From contig JAGOPK010000007.1 of the NCBI GenBank assembly GCA_017992055.1, positions 223,503 through 287,502 of the forward strand: 64,000 bases of DNA. The letters are read 5' to 3'. The position numbers were made by a program, and so were the translations under genes. The notes under the pieces were generated by a model that ran no database searches, was not told where the DNA came from, and saw only the letters and a program-made list of their open reading frames with translations. Below, one piece after another: positions 7,418 through 16,737 of the stretch (position 1 is the first letter of the stretch; every line of letters starts with the position of its first letter). Source of the DNA: Burkholderiaceae bacterium (GTDB taxonomy: Bacteria; Pseudomonadota; Gammaproteobacteria; Burkholderiales; Burkholderiaceae_C).

Positions 7418-10400
7418 ATGCGTCTGCTGCCCCGGATCGCGCTGGCGGTGCTGTTGCCGCTGGCCGTGGGCATGTCGGTGATGGCCTGGACCGCGCTGGA
7501 CGGCGCACGCCGCGCCGCCACCGAGGCCGAGGCCACGGCACAGCGGCGCGTCGATGCCCGCGCCGCCGCGCTGGCCGCCAATGTCGCCGCGCGCCTGGGC
7601 GAGCTGCGCATGCTGGCGCGCACGCCGATGCTGCGCGACGCTGGCGGCCCGGCCATCCGCCAGGCCCTGCTGGCCTGGCGCGAGGCCAGCGGGCACTTCG
7701 CCGGCATGGGCTACATCGATCTGGCCAGCGGCCTGCTGACCCCCACCGAAGGCCCGTCGCTGTCGCTGGAGGGCCGGCCGTACCTGGAGATGCTGCGCGC
7801 CGGCCAGGACGCCGCGGCCCAGACCCTGGTCAGCCGCACCAACGGCCAGCCGGTGGTGCTGCATGCGGTGGTCGTGCCCGGCCCCGATGGCCGGCCGCTG
7901 GCCGGCGTGGGCGGCATCCTGCACCTCACCGACCAGCTGGCCGCCGCCACGCGGCCGCCGTCCAGCGGCCTGGGGCCGGCGCCCGAGTTCCTGCTGCTGG
8001 ACGGCCAGGGCCGGCGGCTGGGCGGCAGCCTGGACGGGCCGCTGCCGCCACTGGCCACGCCCCCGGCCACGGCCCGTGCCACGCTGGCGGCGATGGCCGC
8101 ACTGGCCGGGCTGGCGCCCACCGCGACCCCGACCGACGACGCCGGCGGCCCGTCGCCGCCCGCCACCGTCGAAGCCCCGCATCTGGCACCGCGGCTGGCC
8201 TTCGGCACCGCGGTGGTGGGCACCGACTGGCGGCTGTGGACGCTGTACGAGCGCCAGGCCTGGGACCAGGCCCACGGCGCCGACCTGCGCGACAGCGTGG
8301 GCCTGCTGGCGGCCACGGTGCTGGCCGTGGGCCTGCTGATCGGCGTGTCGCTGCACCGCCTGGTGCTCAGGCCGGTGGCCAGTCTCGACGACGCGCTGCG
8401 CCGCTTCGGCAGCGGCGAGTCCGAGGTGCGTGTGCCGTCCAGCAGCAGTGCCGACGAGCTGCAGCGCCTGGCCCAGCGCTTCAATGCCATGGCCGATGCC
8501 ACCACGGCCAGCGAGCGCCGGCTGCGCCTGATCTTCGAGGCCATGCCGCATCCGGTGGTGCTGTCCGAGATGGACGGCGGCCGCTTCGTCGATGTCAACC
8601 CGGCCTACGAGCGCCACCTGGGCCTGGCGCGCGAGCAGATCGTCGGCCACACGCTGGCCGAGCTGGCCCCGGGCGTGGACCTGGAGATCCAGCGCCGGCT
8701 CGACGCCCGGCTGCTGGCCACCGGCCGCCTCGACAACATCGTCGCCGAATATGCCGGCCGCGATGGCCAGCCGCGCTGGAGCATGCTGTCGTCGCGGCTG
8801 ACCGAGGTCGATGGCCGGCGCATGGCGCTGACCGTGTCCACCGACATCACGGCGCTGAAGCAGGCCGAGGCCGAGCTGCGGCGCAGCCAGGCCGCCTTCA
8901 ATGCGCTGTTCGAGCTGGCACCGCTGCCGCTGTCCTATTCCGACGACAGCAGCGGCTTCACCCAGGGCCATTTCAACCAGGCCTGGTACCGCGCCTTCGG
9001 CTACACGCCCGAGCAGGCCGACGGCCGCTCGGGCACCGACTTCGGCCTGTGGCAGGACAACGCCGACCGCGGCCGCTATGCCCAGCGCCTGCTCGACGAA
9101 GGCGCGGTCGAGCGCTTCGAGGCCCGGCTGCGCCATGCCGACGGCTCGCCGCTGACGGTGTGGATGTCGGGACGCATGATCGAGCTGGCCGGCCGGCGGC
9201 TGCGCGTCAGCGCCTTTCTCGACGTCACCGAGCAGCTGCGCGGCGAGCGCCGGCTGCGCCGCTACCAGGCCATGGTGGCCGGCGCCAACGACGCGATGAT
9301 CCTGCTCGACGAGGGCCGCATCGTCGAGTGCAATGCGGCCACGGCCGCCATCTACGGCGCGCCGCGCGAGCAGCTGCTGGGCCGCAGCCCGGCCGACTTC
9401 TCGCCGGTGATGCAGCCCGACGGCCGCAGCAGCGAGCAGGCGGCGCAGCAGCTGATCGTCGCCGCGCTGGCCGGCGCGCCGCAGCGCTTCGAATGGCTGC
9501 ACCAGCGGCCCGATGGCGGCCAGCGCCTGGTCGAGGTGGCGCTGAGCCGCCTGGTCGAGAACCAGCGCCCGCTGGTGGTGGCCGCGGTGCGCGACATCAC
9601 CCAGCGCCGCGCCGACGAGCAGGCGCTGCGCGAGAGCGGCGAGCTGCTCAGCCGCACCTTCGACCTGCTGCCCGAGCCGCTGGCGCTGATCCGCTCGGCC
9701 GACGGCCGCTTCGTCGACGTCAACCGCATGTGGGAGCACAAGTCCGGCTACAGCCGGGCCCAGGCCGTCGGCCGCACCGGCCTGGAACTGGGCCTGTTCG
9801 ACGACCCGGCCGACCTCCGGCGCCTGAGCGCGGCCTTCATGGCCCAGCCGGAGTTCGACGCCCTGCCGGTGACCTATCACACCGCCGATGGCCGCCGCCT
9901 GCCCTGCGAGGTGTCGGCGCGGCAGATGGTCTACCGCGGCGAGGCCATCGGCATCTGGCTGATCCGCGACATGAGCGAGCGCCTGGCCGCCGAGCAGCGT
10001 TACCGCCAGCTCAACGAAGGCATGATGGAAGGCTTTGCCGCGGTCGACCAGCAGGGCCGCGTGGTGCAGACCAACAGCGCCTTCCGCGCCCTGGTCGGCT
10101 ACGACCAGGAGCAGCTGCAGCACCTGAGCTTCTACGAGCTGACGCCCGAGCGCTGGCACGACATGGAGCGCCGCATCCTGCGCGAGCAGGTCGACGTGCG
10201 CGGCTATTCCGAGCTGTACGAGAAGGAGTACCGCCGCGCCGACGGCAGCCTGCTGCCGGTGGAGCTGCGCGCCCACCTGGACCGCGATGCCCAAGGCCAG
10301 CCCTGCGGCTACTGGGCGGTGGCACGCGACATCACCCAGCGCAAGCAGGCCGAGGACCAGCTGCGCCGCCTCAACCTCACGCTGGAGGAGCGGGTGCAGC

Positions 10401-11236
10401 AGCGCACCGCCGAGCTGGCCGCGCGCAACCACGAGCTGGCCCAGGCCATCGAGACCCTGCACCGCACCCGCGACGAGCTGGTGCGCAGCGAGAAGCTGGC
10501 CTCGCTGGGTGCGCTGGTGGCCGGCGTGGCCCATGAGCTGAACACGCCGGTGGGCAATGCGGTGATGGTGGCCAGCACCATCGCCGACCGCCAGCGCGAG
10601 CTGGACGCGGCGCTGGCCCAGGGCCTGCGCCGGGCCACGCTGGACGAGTATCTGGAGGTCACGCGCGAAGGCCTGCTGGTGCTGGAACGCAACCTCGCGC
10701 GGGCGGCCGAGCTGATCGGCAGCTTCAAGCAGCTGGCGGCCGACCAGAGCAGCGAGCAGCGCCGCAGCTTCACGCCCGACGAGCTGCTGCACGGCGTGCT
10801 GCTGGCGCTGAGCCCGCGGCTGCGCCGCGCCGGCGTGCAGGTCGAGCAGCGGCTGGCGCCGGGCCTGCAGCTCGACAGCTATCCCGGACCGCTGGGCCAG
10901 GTGCTGGAGAACCTGCTGCTCAACGCCATCGTGCACGGCTTCGACGGCCGGGATCATGGCCGCATCCTGATCACCGCCGAGGCCGATGGCGACGAGCGGC
11001 TGCGCCTGGTGGTCGAGGACGACGGCTGCGGCATGGCGCCCGAGGTGCTGCGCCATGTGTTCGACCCCTTCTTCACCACCCGCCTGGGCAGCGGCGGCTC
11101 GGGCCTGGGCCTGCACATCGTCTACACCCTGGTCAGCGGCGTGCTGGGCGGCCGCATCGACGTCAGCAGCGTGCCCGGCCAGGGCAGCCGCTTCGTGCTG
11201 AGCCTGCCGCGTGTGGCACCTGCACGCTCTGCCTGA
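7418..11236 (+). CDS. Membrane sensor histidine kinase with five PAS domains
   Basis: 1272 residues. The order is: transmembrane helix (about 5-25); periplasmic sensor region of Cache-like character (about 30-288, with GMGYIDLASG); second helix (about 293-311); HAMP (about 312-362); five PAS domains starting near 367, 492, 615, 742 and 861; coiled coil (about 985-1025); phosphoacceptor box with H1039 in AHELNTPVGN; ATPase domain with N-box NLLLNAIVHG, G1 DDGCGM and G2 GGSGLGLHIV. All catalytic boxes look intact. It is the first gene of a run with the two following receiver proteins, its likely phosphotransfer partners. The stimulus is unknown; stacked PAS domains suggest redox or small-molecule input. 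Confidence 0.9.
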   Translation: MRLLPRIALAVLLPLAVGMSVMAWTALDGARRAATEAEATAQRRVDARAAALAANVAARLGELRMLARTPMLRDAGGPAIRQALLAWREASGHFAGMGYIDLASGLLTPTEGPSLSLEGRPYLEMLRAGQDAAAQTLVSRTNGQPVVLHAVVVPGPDGRPLAGVGGILHLTDQLAAATRPPSSGLGPAPEFLLLDGQGRRLGGSLDGPLPPLATPPATARATLAAMAALAGLAPTATPTDDAGGPSPPATVEAPHLAPRLAFGTAVVGTDWRLWTLYERQAWDQAHGADLRDSVGLLAATVLAVGLLIGVSLHRLVLRPVASLDDALRRFGSGESEVRVPSSSSADELQRLAQRFNAMADATTASERRLRLIFEAMPHPVVLSEMDGGRFVDVNPAYERHLGLAREQIVGHTLAELAPGVDLEIQRRLDARLLATGRLDNIVAEYAGRDGQPRWSMLSSRLTEVDGRRMALTVSTDITALKQAEAELRRSQAAFNALFELAPLPLSYSDDSSGFTQGHFNQAWYRAFGYTPEQADGRSGTDFGLWQDNADRGRYAQRLLDEGAVERFEARLRHADGSPLTVWMSGRMIELAGRRLRVSAFLDVTEQLRGERRLRRYQAMVAGANDAMILLDEGRIVECNAATAAIYGAPREQLLGRSPADFSPVMQPDGRSSEQAAQQLIVAALAGAPQRFEWLHQRPDGGQRLVEVALSRLVENQRPLVVAAVRDITQRRADEQALRESGELLSRTFDLLPEPLALIRSADGRFVDVNRMWEHKSGYSRAQAVGRTGLELGLFDDPADLRRLSAAFMAQPEFDALPVTYHTADGRRLPCEVSARQMVYRGEAIGIWLIRDMSERLAAEQRYRQLNEGMMEGFAAVDQQGRVVQTNSAFRALVGYDQEQLQHLSFYELTPERWHDMERRILREQVDVRGYSELYEKEYRRADGSLLPVELRAHLDRDAQGQPCGYWAVARDITQRKQAEDQLRRLNLTLEERVQQRTAELAARNHELAQAIETLHRTRDELVRSEKLASLGALVAGVAHELNTPVGNAVMVASTIADRQRELDAALAQGLRRATLDEYLEVTREGLLVLERNLARAAELIGSFKQLAADQSSEQRRSFTPDELLHGVLLALSPRLRRAGVQVEQRLAPGLQLDSYPGPLGQVLENLLLNAIVHGFDGRDHGRILITAEADGDERLRLVVEDDGCGMAPEVLRHVFDPFFTTRLGSGGSGLGLHIVYTLVSGVLGGRIDVSSVPGQGSRFVLSLPRVAPARSA

Positions 11237-11305
11237 GCATCGCATGCCCGGGCACGCAGCGCACCGCTACCATCCGGCCATGACAGCCTGCGGGGCCCGG
11301 CGCCC

Positions 11306-12706
11306 GTGACCACCTCCAGCCCGGCAGCCGACAGCCTGGCGGCGCAGGCCATGGTCTTTGCCGGCGCGCCGCCGACGGTGTCCGGCGGCGACGACCCGCG
11401 GCCCTGGGTGGTGGCGGTGGTCGACGACGACGACGACGTGCACCAGGCCACCGCGCTGGCGCTGCGCGGCCTGCGCGTCGACGGCCGGCCGTTCGAGCTG
11501 CTGCATGCGCATTCGGCGGCCCAGGCCTTCGAGCTGATCGCCGGCCGGCCCGACATCGCCGTGGCCCTGGTCGACGTGGTCATGGAGACCGACGCCGCCG
11601 GCCTGGACCTGGTGCGGCGCGTGCGCGAGCAGCTCGGCCGCCAGGCCTTGCGCATCGTGCTGCGCACCGGCCAGCCCGGCCAGGCGCCCGAGATGCAGAC
11701 GGTGCAGGCCTTCGACATCAACGACTACCGCACCAAGGCCGAGCTGACGCGGGTGCGGCTGTTTGCCACGCTGTGCACCGCCATCCGCAGCTTCCGCCAG
11801 TTCGACGAGCTGGAGCGCCAGCGCGATGCGCTGCAGGCCATGAATGCCGAGCTGGCCCGTGCCCGCGATGCCGAGCAGGCCGAGGCCGGCCGCCGCGCCG
11901 CCGCCGAGCAGGCGCTGGCCCAGGCACGCCAGGCCACCGAGCAGCAGGTGGCCGAGCGCACACGCAGCCTCAGCGCCGCGGTCGACGAGCTGGACGCCTT
12001 CAGCCGCCGCGTGGCCCACGATCTGCGCGGCCCGCTGGACGGCCTGGCCGGGCTGTCGGGCCTGATGCTGGAGAAGGTCCAGCAGGCCCAGGCCGCCGGC
12101 AACGCCGCCTGGGCCGGCCAGCTGCCGGACTGGCTGCAGCTGATGCGCTCGCAGACGCACCAGCTGGCCGGCCTGGTGGGCGATCTGCTGCAGCTGTCGC
12201 GCGCCGACCAGGGGCCGCTGCAGGGCGGCCCGGTGGCGCTGGATGCGCAGCTCGACCAGGTGCTCGACGTGCTGGCCCTGCAATGGCCGGCCGAGCGGCT
12301 GCGCGCCATCCAGCGCCCGGCCCGGCCCCTGCCGGTGGTGAGCGGCGATGCCGCGCTGCTGCGCCAGGTGCTGGCCAATCTGCTGGGCAATGCGCTGAAG
12401 TTCAGCGCCGTGCGCGACCAGCCCCTGGTGCGGCTCAGTGCCCACCCGGCGGCACGCCCGGGCTGGTGCACGCTGCGCATCGAGGACAACGGCAGCGGCT
12501 TCGACCCGGCCCGCGCCAGCCAGCTGTTCCAGCCCTTCCAGCGCCTGCATGGCGCCGAGGTGCCGGGCACCGGCCTGGGCCTGTCCATCGTGCGCCGCAT
12601 CGTCGAGCGCCATGGCGGCCAGGTGCGGGCCGAAGGCCGGCCGGGCCTGGGCGCCACCTTCGAGATCGACCTGCCGGCGGCCGACGCGCCGACCACGCCA
12701 CCATGA
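11306..12706 (+). CDS. Hybrid response regulator-histidine kinase (REC-coiled coil-HisKA-HATPase)
   Basis: 466 residues starting at GTG. The receiver (about 35-160) has the acidic cluster VDDDDD and phosphoacceptor D90 in LVDVVMET. It ends INDYRTKAELT, where the usual Lys-Pro switch is replaced by Lys-Ala, a feature of the receiver group that accompanies DUF3369 regulators. A coiled coil (about 170-225) leads to H238 in VAHDLRGPLDGL and a complete ATPase domain (NLLGNALKF, DNGSGF, GTGLGLSIV). A cytoplasmic relay kinase is the simplest reading. The next gene begins inside its stop (ATGA). Confidence 0.88.
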   Translation: MTTSSPAADSLAAQAMVFAGAPPTVSGGDDPRPWVVAVVDDDDDVHQATALALRGLRVDGRPFELLHAHSAAQAFELIAGRPDIAVALVDVVMETDAAGLDLVRRVREQLGRQALRIVLRTGQPGQAPEMQTVQAFDINDYRTKAELTRVRLFATLCTAIRSFRQFDELERQRDALQAMNAELARARDAEQAEAGRRAAAEQALAQARQATEQQVAERTRSLSAAVDELDAFSRRVAHDLRGPLDGLAGLSGLMLEKVQQAQAAGNAAWAGQLPDWLQLMRSQTHQLAGLVGDLLQLSRADQGPLQGGPVALDAQLDQVLDVLALQWPAERLRAIQRPARPLPVVSGDAALLRQVLANLLGNALKFSAVRDQPLVRLSAHPAARPGWCTLRIEDNGSGFDPARASQLFQPFQRLHGAEVPGTGLGLSIVRRIVERHGGQVRAEGRPGLGATFEIDLPAADAPTTPP

Positions 12707-14934
12707 CTGCAGACGACGATCTGATGGTGTTTGCCGACGAGCTGGGCGAGGGCCTGCCGCCGGCCGCAACCGCGGCCGCCGACGGCGCCCCGCCGTGGAA
12801 GCTGCTGATCGTCGACGACGACGAGGACATCCACCAGGCCACCGAGCTGGCCATGCGCGGCCTGGTCATCGCCGGACGGCCGCTGCAGTTCCTGCATGCG
12901 CGCTCGGCGGCCGAGGCCCGCGCCATCCTGGCCGAGCAGGCCGACGTGGCGGTGATGCTGCTGGACGTGGTGATGGAGTCCGGCGACGCCGGGCTGCGCC
13001 TGGTCGACGAGGCGCGCGGGCCGCTGGGCCGGCAGGCGCTGCGCATCATCCTGCGCACCGGCCAGCCGGGCTATGCGCCCGAGATCGACACCATCCGCCG
13101 CCACGACATCAACGACTACCGCACCAAGTCCGAGCTGACACGGGTGCGGCTGTACACCAGCCTCACCGCGGCGCTGCGCTCCTACCGCCAGATCCTGGTG
13201 CTGGAGCAGGCGCGCCGCGGCCTGGAGATGGTGGTCACCGCCACCGCCGAGCTGAACCGGCTGCAGGGCCTGCAGCGCTTTGCCCAGGGCATCGTGCTGC
13301 AGCTGTGCGCGCTGCTGGACCTGCCGGCCGAAGGCCTGCTCTGCGCCCAGCAGGGCGGCAGCGGCCACGACGACGCGGCGCCGACGCTGATCGCCGCCGC
13401 CGGCCGCTGGACGCCGCTGATCAACCGGCCGCTGCACGAGCTGCCCGATGCGCCGCTGCGCCAGGCCCTCGGCGAGGCCCTGGCCACGCGCCGCCACCGG
13501 CTGCAGCCGCCGCTGGCGCTGTTTTTTGCGTCGGCCGACGGCCGCGGCGTGGCCGCCCATGTGCAGTCGCCGCGCAGCCTGGATGCGCTGGACGAGCACC
13601 TGATCGAGATCTTCTGCGCCAACATGGCGGTGGGCTTCGACAACCAGCTGCTGCTGCAGCGCCTGGGCGAGCTGGCCTACGAAGACCCGCTGCTGCACAT
13701 CGCCAACCGCAACCGCTTCATCGCCGCGGTCGATGCCCAGCAGCGCCTGGCCGAGGGCGGCACGCTGGCGGCGCTGGACATCGACGACTTCGCCGGCATC
13801 AACCAGAACCTGGGCCATGCCTTCGGCGACCGCCTGCTGGCCGCGGTGGCGCAGCGCCTGGGCCAGCAGCTGCCGCCGCCGGTGACGCTGGCGCGCCTGG
13901 GCGGCGACACCTTCGGCCTGGTCGGCCCGGCCCAGGCGCTCAGCGCCGAGCGCCTGGCTGCGCTCAGCGAGCCGGCCTTCGAGGTCGATGGCGAGCGGCT
14001 GCGCATCTCGCTGACCGCCGGCCTGGTGCAGCTGCCGCCGGCGCCGTCCGACGGCTCCAGCCTGGGCGCCGAGCTGATCAAGGACGCCTACATCGCGCTG
14101 CGCCAGGCCAAGCAGCGCCGGCGCGGCGGCGCCTGCTGGTTCGAGCCGGCCATGGGCGCCCAGGCCGACGAGCGCATGCGCCTGCTGCGCGCACTGCGCG
14201 AGGCCTTCGACGAGCAGCGGCTGTTCGTCGCCTACCAGCCGCTGGTGGCGCTGGACACGCAGCGCGTGATCGGCGTCGAGGCCCTGCTGCGCTGGCGCAC
14301 GCCGGCGGGCCAGCTGGTGCCGCCGGACCGCTTCATCCCGCTGGCCGAGCAGTCGGGCCTGATCCTGCCGATCGGCGAGTACGTGCTGCGCAGCGCCTGC
14401 CAGATGCTGGCGCGGCTGCGTGCCGCCGGCCATGACGGGCTGCGCATGTCGGTGAATGTGTCGCAGGCCCAGTTCCGCGATGCCGGCCTGACGCGGCGCC
14501 TGGATGCGGCCCTGGCCGACGCCGGTGTGCCGGCCCAGCAGCTGGAGCTGGAGATCACCGAGTCGATGGCCTCGGAAAGCCTGCAGACGGTGCAGACGGT
14601 GCTGGCCGCGGTGCGCCAGCGCGGCGTGGGCATCGCCATCGACGACTTCGGCACCGGCTACTCCTCGCTGGCCGTGCTGCGCCAGCTGCACCCCGACCGG
14701 CTCAAGCTGGACCGCAGCTTCGTCGGCGAGCTGGTGGCCCCCGGCGACGGCGCCATCGCCCGCACGGTGATCGCGCTGGCCCGCCACCTGGGCCTGGCGG
14801 TGATCGCCGAGGGCGTGGAAACCGAGGCCCAGCGCCAGGCCCTGCTGGAGCTGGGCTGCCCCGAGGGCCAGGGCTGGCTGTGGGCGCCGGCGATGGAAGG
14901 CCAGCTGCTGCTGGAGTGGCTGGCCAGCCGCTGA
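12703..14934 (+). CDS. Response regulator with degenerate GGDEF and intact EAL domain (c-di-GMP phosphodiesterase)
   Basis: 743 residues. The receiver has VDDDED and phosphoacceptor D88, and ends INDYRTKSELT like the preceding gene's receiver. A linker of DUF3369 type follows (about 160-320). The GGDEF domain carries G400-G-D-T-F, so the signature Glu is lost and cyclase activity is unlikely. The EAL domain has E526-A-L-L-R, ITESMA, DDFGTGYSSL, KLDRSFV and AEGVET, all hallmarks of an active phosphodiesterase. The ATG overlaps the upstream stop by four bases. The inferred job is to lower cyclic di-GMP in response to the kinases encoded before it. Confidence 0.9.
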   Translation: MTADDDLMVFADELGEGLPPAATAAADGAPPWKLLIVDDDEDIHQATELAMRGLVIAGRPLQFLHARSAAEARAILAEQADVAVMLLDVVMESGDAGLRLVDEARGPLGRQALRIILRTGQPGYAPEIDTIRRHDINDYRTKSELTRVRLYTSLTAALRSYRQILVLEQARRGLEMVVTATAELNRLQGLQRFAQGIVLQLCALLDLPAEGLLCAQQGGSGHDDAAPTLIAAAGRWTPLINRPLHELPDAPLRQALGEALATRRHRLQPPLALFFASADGRGVAAHVQSPRSLDALDEHLIEIFCANMAVGFDNQLLLQRLGELAYEDPLLHIANRNRFIAAVDAQQRLAEGGTLAALDIDDFAGINQNLGHAFGDRLLAAVAQRLGQQLPPPVTLARLGGDTFGLVGPAQALSAERLAALSEPAFEVDGERLRISLTAGLVQLPPAPSDGSSLGAELIKDAYIALRQAKQRRRGGACWFEPAMGAQADERMRLLRALREAFDEQRLFVAYQPLVALDTQRVIGVEALLRWRTPAGQLVPPDRFIPLAEQSGLILPIGEYVLRSACQMLARLRAAGHDGLRMSVNVSQAQFRDAGLTRRLDAALADAGVPAQQLELEITESMASESLQTVQTVLAAVRQRGVGIAIDDFGTGYSSLAVLRQLHPDRLKLDRSFVGELVAPGDGAIARTVIALARHLGLAVIAEGVETEAQRQALLELGCPEGQGWLWAPAMEGQLLLEWLASR

Positions 14935-14937
14935 AGG

Positions 14938-16632
14938 CTAGCGCGCCGGTTCGTCCAGCTCGGCCAGATCGGTGCGGGCCGGCGCCCGCAGCCGGGTGGC
15001 GGTGAGCGCACCCTCGCTTTCGAGGATCGGATAGGCGATCGAGCAGATGTGCGAGTTGATGCGCTTCAGCTCGCTGATCAGGTCCAGGTGCAGCGAGCTG
15101 GTCTCGATGCTCTGCGCGGTGTTGTCCTGCAGCCGGGCGATGTGGCTGGCCGCATAGGCATGCACCAGGTCGCGAAAGCGCGCCTTCTCCTCCAGCAGCC
15201 GGCGGGCGTCGCGCAGCCGGCCCTCGCGGCCGCCGAGGAACACGCCCATGCCCAGGCGCAGATTGGCCAGCAGGCGCTCGTGCAGGTGGCAGATCTCGGC
15301 CATGCCGGCGTCCGAGAAGCGCCGGGCGGTGCGGATCTTCTTGTCCTCGATGTCCTGCAGCACGCGCTCGATGCTGTCGCCGATCTGCTCCATGTTGATG
15401 GTGAAGCTGACGATGTCGGTCCAGCGCCGGCCTTCGCGCTCGCTCAGCGCCTCGCGCGAGATCTGCGTCAGGTAGAACTTGATCGCGCTGTACAGCCGGT
15501 CGACCTCGTCGTCGCGGGCACGCAGGCGCTCGGACAGCTCCAGGTCGTTGTCGCGCAGCACCGTCAGCATGCCGCGCAGCATGGTCTCGACCACATCGGC
15601 CTGGTGCAGGGCCTCGCGCGCCGCGCCGCTGATGGCCAGGCTGGGCGTGGCCAGGGCCAGCGGGTCCAGGTGGCTGGTGCGGCCACCATCGCGCTGCGCA
15701 TCGGGCAGCGGCAGCCAGCGCTCGACCAGGCGCGCCGCCGGCCCGGTGAGGCCGAGGAAGCCGGCCGCCAGCAGCAGGTTGAAGCCCAGGTGGAAGCCCA
15801 CCACCTGCGCATGCACGGCCGGCAGCCAGTGCTGCAGCAGCCCCTGGGCCGGGCCCAGCAGCGGCAGGGCCAGCAGACAGCCGGCCAGCTTGAAGCCCAG
15901 GTTGCCCAGCGGCAGGCGGCGCGCGGCCGGCGCATCGGCCGAGGTGGCGGCCACCGCCAGCAGGCCGCTGCCCAGGTTGGCGCCCAGCACCAGGCCCAGG
16001 GCCACGCCGGTGGGCAGCAGGCCCTGCTCGGCCAGTGTGGCGGTGAGCAGCACGATGGCCAGGCTGGAGTAGCTGGCCACGGTGAGCGCGGCGCCGACCA
16101 CGATCTCCAGCAGCACCTCGTTGGGCAGGGCCACCAGCAGCGCCCGCAGCGCCGCACTGTCGGTCAGCGGCCGGGTGGCGGCGACGATCAGCTGCAGCGC
16201 CAGCGTGATCAGGCCCAGGCCGATCAGCACGCGGCCAATGCGTCCGCCCAGGCCGGCGCCGGTCTGGCGGCCGATGAACAGCAGCACGCCGACCACGATC
16301 AGCAGCGGCGACAGCCAGGACAGGTCAAACGAAAACACCACCGCCATCAGCGCCGAGCCCACGTCGGCGCCCAGCATCACCGCCAGCGCGGCGGCGGTGG
16401 GCACCAGGCCCTTGCCGACGAAGCTGGCGACGATCAGGCAGGTGGCCGTGCTGCTCTGCACCAGGCTGGTCACGCCCAGGCCGGCGGCCAGCGCGCGGCC
16501 GCGGTTGCCGAAGCTGGCCGCCAGCACCTGGCGCAGGTTCTCGCCGGCCACGCGCAGCATGCCGGTGCGCACCTGGTAGGTGCCCCAGACCAGCAGCGCG
16601 ATGGCGGCCAACAGGTTGAGCAGATGGATCAT
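14938..16632 (-). CDS. Na/Pi cotransporter family protein with C-terminal PhoU-like domain
   Basis: The protein of about 564 residues has two inverted Na/Pi-cotransporter repeats. The signature QSSTAT lies in GVTSLVQSSTATCLIVASF, with a related LASYSSLAIVLLTAT-like segment in repeat two. After about eight membrane helices (residues 5-310) comes a helical cytoplasmic PhoU-like region (about 340-545). It resembles YjbB/NptA, which move phosphate, often outward. The start was set at MIHLLNLL because it directly precedes the first helix; an ATG 11 codons upstream is possible. It converges with the EAL gene, leaving three bases between stops. Confidence 0.85.
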   Translation of the reverse strand: MIHLLNLLAAIALLVWGTYQVRTGMLRVAGENLRQVLAASFGNRGRALAAGLGVTSLVQSSTATCLIVASFVGKGLVPTAAALAVMLGADVGSALMAVVFSFDLSWLSPLLIVVGVLLFIGRQTGAGLGGRIGRVLIGLGLITLALQLIVAATRPLTDSAALRALLVALPNEVLLEIVVGAALTVASYSSLAIVLLTATLAEQGLLPTGVALGLVLGANLGSGLLAVAATSADAPAARRLPLGNLGFKLAGCLLALPLLGPAQGLLQHWLPAVHAQVVGFHLGFNLLLAAGFLGLTGPAARLVERWLPLPDAQRDGGRTSHLDPLALATPSLAISGAAREALHQADVVETMLRGMLTVLRDNDLELSERLRARDDEVDRLYSAIKFYLTQISREALSEREGRRWTDIVSFTINMEQIGDSIERVLQDIEDKKIRTARRFSDAGMAEICHLHERLLANLRLGMGVFLGGREGRLRDARRLLEEKARFRDLVHAYAASHIARLQDNTAQSIETSSLHLDLISELKRINSHICSIAYPILESEGALTATRLRAPARTDLAELDEPAR

Positions 16633-16737
16633 GGAGCATGCGGCAGGCAACGACCATGCCAGCACAGTGTTCGTTGTACGCCCGCGGCCCGGCCGGTGAA
16701 GCCGGCATCAGACGCTCAAAGCGTGGCGAATTCCGCG

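Noticed and set aside
7238-11245. Very long minus-strand open frame (about 1335 codons) opposite the five-PAS kinase gene
   Set aside because: It is Gln/Ala/Arg/His-rich with no domain pattern, a typical shadow of high-GC coding sequence; the plus strand has complete kinase and PAS motifs.
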